Of a DNA stretch of 64,000 nt, positions 22,301 through 33,320 are shown in pieces (the stretch's first letter is position 1; every line of letters begins with the position of its first letter). A program made the translations under genes and the position numbers. This DNA comes from Periconia sp. R9002 (taxonomy: Eukaryota; Ascomycota; Dothideomycetes; Pleosporales; Periconiaceae), in NCBI GenBank assembly GCA_023627715.1, contig JAMAHW010000120.1:26937-90936 (forward strand), given 5' to 3'. A model generated the notes under the pieces. That model ran no database searches, was not told the origin of the DNA, and was given only the letters and a program-made list of their open reading frames with translations.

Positions 22301-23007
22301 CTCTTTGAATTCGATTTTAAACGATTTCCATATTGACTTGGTGAATCGTCGAATTCCTACAAAAGCGAAAACTCTTAGCAAGCTTATGAGCATATAGGAC
22401 CGAAACAGGGAACAGTACCTTTTTCCTGTACTACACCCAATACTTTCGAGCAAAAGTGCACTACAATAGCGTAGAAGTCGGCCAAGGCCTTTTGCAGCCT
22501 CACGGATGTGGGGAAAAGCTTCTCGTATTCAGAGAGTCTAGGACAGTAATTGCTGAGTTGAGCTACTAGTGCCGACAACTTGTCAAAGTACTCAGCAAAG
22601 TTTGATGAGGCCTAGAAACGATAAGCGCAAAACAACATGAACTGGTATTAAAACAGGACACAGACCAGAAGAACAAGTTTGACGCTACCCCAAACCAGCG
22701 CCGCTATCTGGTTTGGCCCTGCGCATGTATCGATGATTTTGCAGTACTGCTGGACGGAGTTTAGGAATCCTTGGAGTCGCGAAGCGAAGAGACGACTCTT
22801 GCGGCCTGCGTTTGCCACTGTGATTTGCTCTGTCAAACGCACAACATCGTCTGGCGTCGGTGCAGGGTTTGAGAATGAACGGAGTTGAGCAGTTTCGTCT
22901 GCTGTGAGAATCTGTTGAAACGCGCTTAACGCAGTGGATAACCCGCTATGAGCCCTGCTGTTGTGAGTTGGATCCCCTTAAAAATACCGCAACGTATAGA
23001 CTAACAT
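19316..23007 (-). CDS. NLR-type protein: DUF7708 - NACHT - winged helix - ankyrin repeats
   Basis: Fungal STAND/NLR receptor, a class that includes heterokaryon-incompatibility and immunity-like proteins. Exons: 23007-23006 (AT), 22954-22666, 22611-22419, 22356-21829, 21763-21739, 21697-21098, 21032-19316; all phases agree and give 1117 aa without a stop. The N-terminal DUF7708-type helical domain (about 1-165) contains ALVWGSVKLVLL, then a coiled coil (KEMEESLIEAKNEVTEELQL). The Walker A motif GIPGCGKTILL (about residue 340) is completed by a 25-nt exon; Walker B is AFLLIDGLDEVSD. A winged-helix region follows (KAFQWVIYSKRPLTISELEE). The C-terminus has about six ankyrin repeats, five of them nearly identical. 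The start codon appears to be split AT|G by a 51-nt intron (23005-22955). Copies of a dispersed repeat flank the gene. Confidence 0.85.
19325..19880 (-). repeat. Near-identical ankyrin-repeat array
   Basis: About five units of 102-105 bases in the NLR encode copies of GHLAVVERLLQEKADVNAEA with few differences at DNA level, the mark of recent expansion or concerted evolution. Confidence 0.85.
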
Positions 23008-23340
23008 GTTGTGATGAATAACACCACGAACTTTGAATCAAATGATCTACTTCAAGTTGCTGGGTGGAGTATAATATCGTTTCTATCAAGCGGGGTGCAC
23101 CCAAGATCGACTTGTTGTCAGGCTGCAAGGCTGAAAAGCTGAAGAGCGCAATTGCGCAGCTGACACGTCGTTACATACGCAAATACGAGAACTGTCAGTA
23201 CAAACAGCCAGATATGAGACCAATCAATAGATTGGGCCCAGTCGATTTTTTGATCGACAAGAACCAACTAGTCATGTGATTTGCCGCTAATTACAGCAAA
23301 TAGAGGGACTGAAGAATACATGTAGCTTTCTCTTCCCACA

Positions 23341-23412
23341 ATTATCCAGTAAATGCACATTTTAAGCGCATACGCTTTACAAATATGCCATCCTAACATT
23401 AAAATAATTAAA
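23341..23412 (+). repeat. Dispersed repeat, copy b
   Basis: Core AATGCACATTTTAAGCGC is shared with copies a and c; this copy has CTTTAC where the others have CCCTAC, and CCAGTAAATG instead of CCAGGAAATG. Confidence 0.7.
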
Positions 23413-23614
23413 AAAGTGTTGAAAGATAGCTCAGTTTCACTAGCGAGCTCTCAGGGCCTGATTTTAGCTATTCCTTTGTAGGTAAAAGGAAGCTGACGGG
23501 GAAACATTACACCGATTTCTTTTATATTTAAATAGCTTTTCTTTTGTATTATAAGCTCCTTGGTTCTCAATCACATGCTCATTGGCAATAAACAGCTCGT
23601 ACTTTTCCATACTA

Positions 23615-23722
23615 GGAAAGTGGTCATTTCTTATCTTCCCGCGATTATCCAGGAAATGCACATTTTAAGCGCATACGCCCTACAAATATGCCAGCCTAAC
23701 ATTAAAGATAATGAAAAAAGAT
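23615..23722 (+). repeat. Dispersed repeat, copy c
   Basis: Matches copy a over about 100 bases and copy b over its right part (including CCTAACATTAAA, shared with b). Confidence 0.75.
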
Positions 23723-23919
23723 CTGCGTTACACGGAGCACGAGTGGCGAGGCAATAGCCATTGATATACGTGCTGTACCAAAGATTACCCCAATCAATTG
23801 CGAAGAAATCACTTGTAATGTGCCGTGCCAACTCGTGATATATCAATGTTGTGAACTGCGCCGCACCACAGACATCATCTCCCCTCATCCTTCTTACACG
23901 TCGAAGACAAATCACAAAC

Positions 23920-25422
23920 ATGGCCCCCAACAAGATTGCAGAGCTTTCTTCCATCATCTCCGCCAATACCCAAAAAGTTGACCACTACTTGGAGAAGCAA
24001 GGCCTGCCTACTCCGTCGTTGGATGCGAGCGCGCCTGCATATCCTTTACCAGATGACGCTCCAACAGATATCAAAGAAGCTGCGATGGCGGTTGCTGATG
24101 CTTGTAGCGAATTAAACGCATTGATGATTGGGCCGCGAGAGTTGGTTCGGTTCAATGTGAGTACTTCAATGTATAAGCACGACTTACTGATAACAATTCA
24201 TCATTAATGTATGTACAGTGGACTGAATGGGTCAGCGTCAAAGCCATCTTACGCTTCCAACTCGATGAGTCCTTTCCTGTCGGTGAAGAAACAACTTTTG
24301 AGGCCATGGCAGAAGCGTCTGGATTGACGGCACGTATGTGCGCACGCCTAGTTAGACACGCTATCATCAACCACCGCTTCTTTCAGGAACCTAAACCTGG
24401 CGTGATTGTGCATTCTGCTCTGACTGCCTTGTTGAGTAAAGACAAGCTTGTTAGGAATGCACTTGCGTTCATGCTCGACGAGTTTTGGCCCGCTGGGGTG
24501 AAAACGGCGGATGCGATGGAAAAGTGGATGAACTCCGAGGAACCCGGCGAGACTGTGAGTTCATCGATAATGCAAATGACGAATACAAGCTAACCACTTT
24601 GAAGGGTTTTTCGCTAGCCAACGGGACCGATAAGGGAATGTACGAATACCTTGCCGACTACCCCTCGCGAGGGGCTAAGTTTGGTCTCGTCATGTCGAAT
24701 GTCGACGAGAAGCGCGAGTTTCTTCTAGAAGGGTTTGATTGGGCTAATGTGAACACTATGGTCGATGTTGGGGGCTCTCATGGGAGCATCCCTATCAGCA
24801 TTGTGACTCGCTTCCCGCACATGAAGTGTTGGGTTCAAGATCTCCCGGAAGTAGTAGAAGAAGGGAAATCAAGGTTACCTGAATATCTACAAGGAAAGAT
24901 CGAGTTTACTTCTCAGTATGTAATTCAATTACGAACCCGTGTTTTAAACAGTGAAAACTGACGAAGCGTCGCAGTGATTTCTTCACCCCTCAAACCGAGA
25001 CCGCCGATGTGTACTACTTCCGCTCTATCTTCCACAACTGGTCGGACAAGTACAGCGTCAAAATCCTACGCAACCTCATCCCCTCTTTAAAACCCGGTGC
25101 CAGGATCATCATCCACGAACGCATGCTGCCCAGCGTGGATGCAATGGCAAAGATGTCACCCTTGAATGTAAAGCGAGCCGTGTAAGTTCCACACTCAACT
25201 CTCCAGATCGTGCGTGGTTTTGAGGTTCTAAGAAGGTGGGATAGGAATATGGATATTGGGATGTTGCAGCTTTTGAATTCGAAGCAGAGGACGAAGGAGG
25301 AATGGGTGAGGCTTTTGAGGGATGCGGATGAGAGGTTTGAGTTTGTGGGTGCTGAGCTGCCTAAAGGAGCGGTGCGGTGGATTATTGTGGCGAGGTGGGC
25401 GGGGAGTGGAGATGATGCTTAG
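23920..25422 (+). CDS. SAM-dependent O-methyltransferase (plant/fungal type, Methyltransf_2)
   Basis: Five exons (23920-24156, 24219-24554, 24605-24915, 24975-25181, 25245-25422), phases consistent, 422 aa. The N-terminal half is the helical dimerisation domain, with WTEWVSVKAILRFQLDESFP and a winged-helix part (FEAMAEASGLTARMCARLVR). The SAM-binding loop is TMVDVGGSHGSIPISI. The catalytic His is in FRSIFHNWSDKY, and LKPGARIIIHERMLP follows. Related fungal enzymes methylate phenolic hydroxyls of polyketides and other aromatics (sterigmatocystin and aflatoxin O-methyltransferases are family members), but no synthase gene lies nearby, so the substrate is open. The acceptor of the last intron was picked by frame (GGATAG at 25244). 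Confidence 0.88.
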
Positions 25423-26663
25423 GCGTTGACTTCTTGTGCCTTGCTATAGAGACGGTCGCAAACATATTCGCCTGTAACTGACAAAGTCTTGGATCTCAAC
25501 ACCTCCTACTTGAGAACCACCCATATTCAGCGGATAGAAGCTCAAATGTGTCTGCTATACATACTTTATTATTTGTTACTTTGACAATTATTTCTTGCAT
25601 GGCTCGAGGCAGTGTTTATCTTTCCCAGCAGTCACTAAGCACCGAGCAAGACACAGTGATTGACGACAAACCTGAATTTTATGTTATCAAGTATGATTAG
25701 CAGATTCGATACCTGAGAGATATCAAGCACCAAAGATACTAATATTAAAAAGTCCCCAAACAATCCAACAATTCAATTTTAACTAGAATACATGGCGGAA
25801 CTTCTTTTAAGAAGAAGGAATGGTTGAAGTTTTAGACTCTTTCCTGATAAGACTTTCAATCTTTCGGTATTCCATCAACTTCATTGCCTTTTGAGCAGGC
25901 AATAACACCCAGTATGAGCAATAAAAATAACATGAAAATGTCCATCACCTTCATCAAAAAATCAAAGCATAATTACCTTGGACAAACAGCAGAGATGCGC
26001 ACCCCTTGTTGATGTGCGAACGAATTTTGACGTAAAAGCCTGAATTCACCAACGCAATTCCAGTACTTTCCCATGAATCATTCGTTGCAGATTCAAGGAG
26101 GCGGTGTGTGGTACTATCGTCGGCCGATGATGAAATGCGAACTTCGCCGGTCGAACAAATACTGAATACGGCCAAGGCTCGCGGGATACGTACGTAAAAG
26201 CGTATTCGTATTACTTAGCCCGAAACGAGATGTTCTAATCGGTTGCGGAGAATTAGTCAAGCCGAAAAGTGGCTCTCGTAACTGGACCCTGCGAGTCTCG
26301 AACATGTCCCCCCAGCTCCACTTATCCCATCGATATGAGTACAATAACACATTCCTCTTATTGCCAACAAACCTGCTTCTCCTCGCTCTGCGCCTGTCCT
26401 TGTTTTCCTGTTTGATTTATCCGGTACCAGCAGTCATCATCGAATTCTGAAACTTGGTGGCAAAAAAGTCTATTCGCCGCGCGTTTCCCTTGGCTTGCGT
26501 GCGCCACGCTGCTCATTAGGACCGGCGCCATCTACTGCGCTTGGATTACCTTTCTCCATGGGGGCCATTCCTTTGGCTGACTCAACAAAACCCTACGCTT
26601 CCCTCTAACTATTTGTTGTGGGTTTCCTCTAATCTTCTCCCGTCTTTGAACCCTCCCACAAGC
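25423..26663. other. Intergenic region, no gene seen
   Basis: About 1.2 kb: 3' end of the O-methyltransferase, an AT-rich stretch (25540-25980), and the promoter and leader of the DUF2985 gene. Minus-strand frames at 25954-26350 are short and unsupported. Confidence 0.5.
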
Positions 26664-28273
26664 ATGGCTTCACCAGACGGCGGCGCGAGTGCCAACGCCA
26701 ATGCCAACGTGCCGACACCCGTTCCCTTTCCGCAACCAGACTCCCCACAGCTACCCTCGAATTCGCAACCCGAAACCCCCAGTTCACCAAGCGGTCGCCG
26801 TTCTCGAACATCCACCAATGCATCCACCAGTAGTCGCATACGCGCAGCCAGCGTGAAGTTGATGGAGGCTGCACCGCCAGCGGGCATGTGGGCTGCGACT
26901 GGGACCGTCACGTCAAGGGCACCTACACTATCCGATATAAGAAGAGGTTCATTCAGCGAGACGGGATGGAACGAGGAGCCCCAGAGACAAAAAGCAGAAA
27001 GGGCGAGGGGCGAGGAAAGCGCAACGTGGATGCAGGGCAATAGGGGTAATATCGGGACCGATTCAGATCAAGAGCAGGCCGCGAGACCGATGTTGAACAA
27101 GGGGAGATCCAACTCTTCGAATATGCTCAATGCTAACGGCGTCGAGCCGTTCCCTGCGGTGACGGAGGTAACAGAGGAGGACTTGAGCGCGCACCCTACG
27201 GGGACAAACGAAGGCCCTCCCGCCGCAAAAGTACCGAGCTATGACGGCGCCAATGATATATCTCCAGTGGAAAAGGAGGAACAAGTTGCGGAAAGCGCAC
27301 CCACAGAAAAGAAGAGCAAGGGGTTGTTTGGGAAAAAGAAAGAGAAGCCCGGAATCCAGCGACAGGTGAGCTGGCCAAAACTGCCTCTTGCACGCCTTTC
27401 GGTCCATCTAACGAGATATAGTATACCAATGGTTACGTCCCGCCCGCCAAAGTGCCCTGGAAGGAGTCTACCATCATCGGCTTGAAGGGTTTCTGGAAGT
27501 GGTTCACAACGATCCCCGGCTTCCTGATCACCCTCTACGGCCTCAACGTCGTCGCCTGGGGCGGCATGCTCTTCCTGCTCCTTTGCAACGCCGCACCTGC
27601 CATGTGCAAGCCGACCTGCAACGATATCCAATCGCCGCGCCGCATCTGGATCGAAATCGATTCACAGGTCCTCAACGGCCTCTTTTGCGTCACGGGTTTC
27701 GGCCTCGCTCCCTGGCGGTTCCGCGACCTCTACTGGTGGGCCTGGTGGAGAGTTGGCGGCAAGAATCGCACACAAACCGGCATACGACGCCTCGCTGGCA
27801 TCCACAACGGCTGGTTCCGCCTCCCCGGCTCTCAGCAACTCCCACCCACCGCAGGACCCGCAGACATCGACCCCTTCGACCCCGCCGTCCCCATCCCCGC
27901 CAATAAAACCCCCGATGCTCCGCCTACCGCGCACCGCGCACCTCCTACCAAGGGCTGGAAAATGGACTTTGTGGTGTGGATGAATGTGTGGAATACCTTC
28001 TTCCAGGTCGTCCTTTGCTTCTACATGTACAACTATAACCGGTACGAGCGCCCGTCATGGGCGACGGGTACATTCGTCGCGCTCGGATGCATTGTCGCAG
28101 GGTTGGGCGGGATCATGATGTTCGTCGAGGGCAAGCACATCAAGGCGATCGAGGGCGTCCCGATCCCTGCGGATGCGTATAAAAAGCCTGGGGATCTGGA
28201 GGTGGGAGGGGGTGGCATTGTCACACATGTCCCGCTCGAGCATGTCCCTGCGGAGACGAAGACGAAGGCGTGA
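26664..28273 (+). CDS. DUF2985 membrane protein
   Basis: Two exons (26664-27365, 27422-28273; 56-nt intron in phase 0), 517 aa. The first ATG in frame is MASPDGGASANANAN at 26664; the frame is open further 5' but without an ATG. Residues 1-235 are polar, Ser/Pro-rich and end in a Lys-rich stretch (KKSKGLFGKKKEKPGIQRQ), probably cytosolic. The DUF2985 core begins VPWKESTIIGLKGFWKWFTT and contains about four membrane segments: GFLITLYGLNVVAWGGMLFL, a short segment around VLNGLFCVTGFGLAPWRF, FVVWMNVWNTFFQVVLCFYM, and GTFVALGCIVAGLGGIMMF. WRFRDLYWWAWWRVGG is a strongly conserved stretch. Function not known; some database entries call relatives alpha-L-rhamnosidase C, which the sequence does not support. 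Confidence 0.85.
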
Positions 28274-29324
28274 TGATGCGATGATGGAGTTTTTTTCGAC
28301 GTTCTCTTGCAGAGCACAGTATTATTTTACAGTGACGATGCGTGCTTTAATTGGTTCGGCCTGGTTTGCCTGCTTCCTTCTTGGCGGCGCAGCGCAGCGC
28401 ATCGCATTTAGTTAACTTATTCATTATTGTACACCACGCACATTGCATGAGCAGACTTGGAACAATGAATTTTGGAATCATAATATTATCGTCATGCATG
28501 TCTTGAAAACTTTTGTTGTTTTCTTCCTATCTCTGTAGGTGTTGATGTGGGTAGCTGCATACATCTATGCAAGCTGGTGGTGTCTGCATGTCTCACTCTT
28601 GATAGACCGTACCCTCCCTCGCTAAAGCGGTAATCCGGCAACTAAACGGCCAAGCGTTGCTTACTTTACTCGAGGAACTTTAGTAAGATGGGTAGGTAAG
28701 AAGAAGTAGAAGATATCTCTGGGGCTAGGTGAGATCATGAGGAGTTGGGTATGAGGTTATTCATATTTTGTAAGGAATGAGGCAACGTAGAGAGGGCGTT
28801 AGCTAAATACACGTGTATACACATATATATCTACCTCGGGATGGAACTACATGTAGGTATCTGTGTACACCGGCGGAGCCTTACACAAGGCACATCAACC
28901 GCCCAATCGGGCTAGCGAACAAGGAAGCCTTACCATCGGCTAAGCCCGACGAACCACTTTAAACGTACATGCTGCGCTCAGATGACGTACAGAAATGTCT
29001 TATGTGAGTGTGAATGTGACCATCAGCATGGATGCCTAGAAAGTGGGGATTAGAAACTGTGGGTGTGTGGCGGCGAAGTCTTTGTGTGGTTTAAGACCTC
29101 CGATTGTCCGCGTACTATTTCAACTGATGACCTCCGACCTTTCTGCTAACTAGTGGAGACTGACCGGAGACTGATTATTTGTTTTGTGTTGTTAAGAGTG
29201 TTACTTTGTTTTTGAGCGCTGGTGTTGATTTTCTTTCAACACCATAATACATCGAACCTTATTTTAAACGACCGATCACGACCTTTATTCTTTCTATCCC
29301 ATAGGTGGACAAAGCAATATCAAC
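28274..29324. other. Intergenic region, no gene seen
   Basis: About 1 kb between tandem genes. 3' UTR on the left; AT-rich and T-rich leader just before 29325. No frame or structure of note. Confidence 0.5.
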
Positions 29325-30422
29325 ATGGCAGCAGCAGAATACTACCTAGGCACCGCTGCCTCGGACCAGATGGGCTATAACCAACGACCTCCACACCCAT
29401 ACTCGCACCCGCAACAACAGGAGCATCATCAACAATATCAACAACAACAGCCTGCTCCTCCTCCACCACCACCAAAACTCGAAATCACCCGTCCCGACGA
29501 GTCAAAATACTCCTTAAACCCCCCACAACACCAACCTCACCAGCAACTCCAACCCTACCAACCTCCTTACCCCGAGAACCCAGGATACCCACCACCACCG
29601 CCTTCTTACGCCCCCCAACCACAACAGCATCCATACAACAGCGGAGCACCACCATCGCACTCCCAGCACCACCTCCCCACATACCCACCCCAACCAAACC
29701 CAAACGCCTACCTAGGAGCACCACCACGCCCCACAAGAAGCCACTCCCAACCACCCCGTGTCCGCTTCGAAGAAGACTCCGACGATTCCAGCGACTCCTC
29801 TAGATCCGGCTCCGGCGCTGACGATAGCGAGAGTCCTCCGCGTCACCACTCACACCATCATCGTCGACGCCGACGCCGAAGTCGAAGTACCCACCGACAC
29901 CACTCTGACGACGACGACGATGACGATGAAACCTCTCACCGCCACCACTCACATCATCGCCGCAGACACCACCACCCCTCGCACTCCTCCATCGACCTAA
30001 CCTCCCCACCACCATCAGACGACCGCGCCTTCACCCACCCAGAGTCCTCCCACCGCCGTCACCGCCACCATCACCACCGCTCCTCCTCCCACGACCCCTC
30101 CTCCCGCCACCACACCACCAAAGACCGCGACACCTTCCTCGGCGCCGGCGCCGGCGGTCTCATCGGCGACGCGTTGTTCCCTGGCCTCGGCACCGTCGGG
30201 GGGTTGTTGCTCGGCGGGTACGGCGGGCGCAAGAGGGGGGAGAAGAAAGAGAAGGAGAAGAGGAGGAGGCATAGGACGAGGGATGGTGGTGGTGGTGATG
30301 GGAGCTTGAGGGGAGATGATTGGGAGAGTGAGAGCGAGTTTTGGGGGAAGAGTCGGAAGCCTGGGAAAAGGGGATGGGATGAGGGGAGTGCGACTGTTAA
30401 GGTTGGGACGAGTGTGCGGTAG
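29325..30422 (+). CDS. Low-complexity Pro/Gln/His-rich protein with glycine zipper
   Basis: Intronless, 365 aa, start MAAAEYYLGTAASDQMGYNQ. Residues 20-145 are Pro/Gln/His/Tyr-rich (prion-like composition), 150-260 alternate acidic-Ser blocks with His/Arg-rich blocks. At about 270-305 lies the only folded-looking part: FLGAGAGGLIGDALFPGLGT followed by VGGLLLGGYGG, a glycine-zipper of the sort that packs membrane helices, flanked by charged residues (KKEKEKRRR). Similar layouts are common in ascomycetes but have no assigned function. Codon use is normal for the window. Confidence 0.7.
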   Translation: MAAAEYYLGTAASDQMGYNQRPPHPYSHPQQQEHHQQYQQQQPAPPPPPPKLEITRPDESKYSLNPPQHQPHQQLQPYQPPYPENPGYPPPPPSYAPQPQQHPYNSGAPPSHSQHHLPTYPPQPNPNAYLGAPPRPTRSHSQPPRVRFEEDSDDSSDSSRSGSGADDSESPPRHHSHHHRRRRRRSRSTHRHHSDDDDDDDETSHRHHSHHRRRHHHPSHSSIDLTSPPPSDDRAFTHPESSHRRHRHHHHRSSSHDPSSRHHTTKDRDTFLGAGAGGLIGDALFPGLGTVGGLLLGGYGGRKRGEKKEKEKRRRHRTRDGGGGDGSLRGDDWESESEFWGKSRKPGKRGWDEGSATVKVGTSVR

Positions 30423-31221
30423 GAGGGAGGGGGGATGTGAGTTTATTGTGATATCTATTCGCGCGAGTGGTTAGGATAGTTGGATCGTTTTATTGAATAT
30501 AGAAATTAACGTAATGCGAAAAATACATCACCAGTGATGACTTTTGAATCTCCTTATTTTTCTTCAATTGAGATATGTTACGTTTGTTTGGGTTTTACTT
30601 GTGTGTTGCGGCGGGTTTGTCGTGGCTATGTACGTCCTAGCTATAGATTTTTCTTGGAATTTCTTCTACGAAATCATTTCGGCTAAGCGTTTGCGATGAG
30701 ATTTCGGTGGATAAGGATAGTGTCTTTGGTGTCACTTAGCTTTTGGATTCGATGTGTGTGTCTGGGTACGACGCATCCGAAATTGAAAATCAGAAAAAAT
30801 GTCGCGGTTTCTTGTTTTGATTGGTTTGTAGTTAGATCTTGTTGGGGTACACTGGTTAAGAATATAAGTGTTGGAGGAGCAAGTATGGAAGATGTGATCA
30901 AAAGTGTTTTCTTCTTCGCACTTGATTGGTATGGAAGATGTGATGGGCATACATACAATATGGCACGTGATGTGGCCATTCACTCAAACACATCTTACTT
31001 TTTGGATCTGCGCTTTTGAACCCCTCCTAATGGTTGAAAAAAAGTAGTTAGGTATTGTGTGTAATGTACAACGTCACACAGCCATACATAATCGTAGTCA
31101 CCATGTGAATTCGTCCAAACACGCAAGGGTTACATCGCGAGGGGAAAAAAAAACAGAAAAGAATGGATATCACAAAGCAAAAGCACTCAGAAGTTTCGCA
31201 ATACAGAAGAGTGTGAAACAC
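30423..31221. other. Convergent intergenic region, no gene seen
   Basis: About 800 bases between two convergent 3' ends; AT-rich. A frame at 30696-31019 and its antisense frame are both open, but neither has coding-like composition. Confidence 0.5.
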
Positions 31222-32673
31222 CTAATGTTGGGGAGCGCCAACAGTTACAGCGTTACGATGAGGCGCCACTTCGTCATTGCCGGTATCATCGAATTCATCG
31301 AAGCTCGAAGGGTCTGGGAGGGACCCCCGGGCTGAGTTCGAATTCCGCCGCCGCATTGAAGTATTGAGGGAGGTTTCGCTTCGTGTTTGTGTCTGGGAAG
31401 TCCTATCCGCGGAACTGCGGTCGTGAAGTCGTATACCTTGCTCCTCGTCGCCAATTCTTCCGTTCCCACGAGCAGCGCGCCCTAGTGCTACTACCTGCGG
31501 GTACTCGTGCAGCGCCCATATGACGAGTGACATGAAGGAGGCATATAACGGGAGAATCCCCAGAGGATGTAGAGACGGGAAGCGCAGTACGACTCCTGCA
31601 TACCCGATCAGTAGAGCTACGAAGCTTAGGATATGTCTGCCAAACTAAACGTTAGAAAAGATCTCGCTTTCGAAACAGGATGAAAGGATAGAACTTACCG
31701 CATAGCGCTGTGGTTCTCGCGGTTGTCGTAGCAGTACTGCGCTCCGACATGGAGAGTTGTGGCGAACCATATCTCGAGCGTGCTGTTCGGAATTAACCCT
31801 AAAAGACGAGAGTTCAACTCATACAGGTAACTTACGTCGCGCGAGCTCCGTCTGGAAAATCGCGACAGTTTAGCATCATGGCGAAGCTTAGGAAGCCTAT
31901 TAATGTCCCCATGCCAAAGGACAGGCGGAAAATTTCGTTGCGATACACGGGTTTAAATCGTAGTAGTAGTACACTGATCGCCAGATATAAAAACATGGAA
32001 AAGGGTATGATGTAGTCGGAAGGAGACTGGAACGTGAATATGGGCGAGCATGTTTGAAGCGATGGAGGTGGAGGTGGAGGTTCGTTGTTGACGTTGGCAG
32101 CGTATACGATGGGGAATCGAACGGCGTAAAACGATGTTGTGATGATACTCCTGTGCTTTTTGAGTGAGGCTGAGATGAGTTTGTACGCACTGCGTGGATG
32201 TTAGCATTTTCCGCGCAATTGAGAGCTTAATGAAATGTCCGATTGATCGGATTATCGCATAGAGCCTTGATGGTACTTTTATATCTCTCAATCATTACTT
32301 GGAGGGTGTGTTGCAGCTTTCAAAACTTGGAGTGATGTGAATGGAGCCGCAAGTGGCCATCGATACATAGCTTTTCAGTTCCTCGTTCCTCCTCAAAAAC
32401 TCTTTCTCACGTTCTTATAGACAACAGACGAGATAAATCAACTTACCGGTTGAATTCCACAGACTTACTGCCCAATCGTGTCTCAAGTTGCTCGATCGTA
32501 TGGTAGACGGCATGTTTCGCGACGCGCCACCAGTGCATTGCCGCGCTAGGGTTTTCTTGATGGTCCTTTCTCGTAGGTATTTGTGACTTTTCTGTTCGCA
32601 AACCTCCCCAAACAAATTCCCAATCTTCCAATATCATCCCCTCACACCATTGCTCTATTGTCATTGTTTTCAT
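31222..32673 (-). CDS. Polytopic membrane protein, unrecognised family
   Basis: Five exons: 32673-32447, 32370-32299, 32189-31836, 31782-31699, 31636-31222; phases agree and give 383 aa. Start MKTMTIEQWCEGMILEDWEF. Exons 3-5 carry about five membrane segments: DYIIPFSMFLYLAISVLLL, IFRLSFGMGTLIGFLSFAMM, LEIWFATTLHVGAQYC, ILSFVALLIGYAGVVL and LGILPLYASFMSLVIWAL. The C-terminal 80 residues are polar and Ser/Arg-rich. Exon 2 is short and not obviously conserved, so the first two exons are less sure than the membrane core. I do not recognise the family; a lipid-modifying or transport role would be a guess. Confidence 0.6.
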
Positions 32674-33320
32674 GCCCAAAAGGTACTGAAGGGGTGTTTT
32701 GTACGACTTGGCTGAGCTTCCTTTGAGAAAATAAAGCGCTGGAGCTAACTTTAGCTCAGATCTTTCTTCTAATTATCGGTTAGCTGCACTGATGAATCCA
32801 AAATAAGATAAAATAAATTAATAGGATTGTGTCTAGATGAAAATGCTATGAATACCTGTACGAGAAGGAAAGAAGGGAATGGCGTGGAAGTACAAATTGA
32901 AGAAGAAGACCTAGCCACGTGCTAGCCAGGCAAAATAATGAAGATTTCGGTATTGCAGCTGTTTCGGAAAGGAGAAAAGAAACCACTCTTTTCATCGCTT
33001 CTAAATGTAAGCTGTCACGTGGCTGTATAAGGACAGCTCCATTATCTTACGCGGCACTGCAGTGATTGGTTGTGACAGGACGCAGCCCCCGTGTAACCTG
33101 AGCCTTACCTCATCTCCCAAGCAAAAGATCAATTGATCTTTTCAGAAGCACATCAACTCTTGAAACCTACAAGCAACTCAGTTGCCAGGTTCTTCCGAAT
33201 CGTTTTGAATGATCACCAATTTTCGAGTGAGACTTAGACCATGTATGTCCGTTGCCAGCTCCTGTATTGTGTTGTGTAATGAGGGCTGACACTTGCAGAC
33301 TCCAAAGTCCCAGCAGCATC
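32674..33320. promoter_or_regulatory. Divergent intergenic region
   Basis: About 650 bases between opposite starts; AT-rich, with no family-supported frame. A plausible 5'-UTR intron (GTATGT at 33242 to CAG at 33299, with a CTGAC branch) precedes the ATG at 33321. Confidence 0.4.

Larger units (their letters stand above)
23008..23919. other. Divergent NLR/O-methyltransferase interval with repeats
   Basis: About 900 bases. Left part must hold the NLR promoter, right part the O-methyltransferase promoter; between them are dispersed-repeat copies b and c. Short frames here have no family match. Confidence 0.5.

Noticed and set aside
22666..22954. NLR judged 5'-truncated for lack of ATG
   Set aside because: A split start codon (AT|G) with good splice sites closes the frame, so truncation is not needed.
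23920..25422. Secondary-metabolite gene cluster around the O-methyltransferase
   Set aside because: No polyketide, peptide or terpene synthase, P450 or pathway regulator lies next to it; the GMC gene is 12 kb away among unrelated genes.
31335..31347. tRNA-like T-loop (GAGTTCGAATTCC)
   Set aside because: It lies inside the coding exon of the membrane protein, with no A box or cloverleaf around it.
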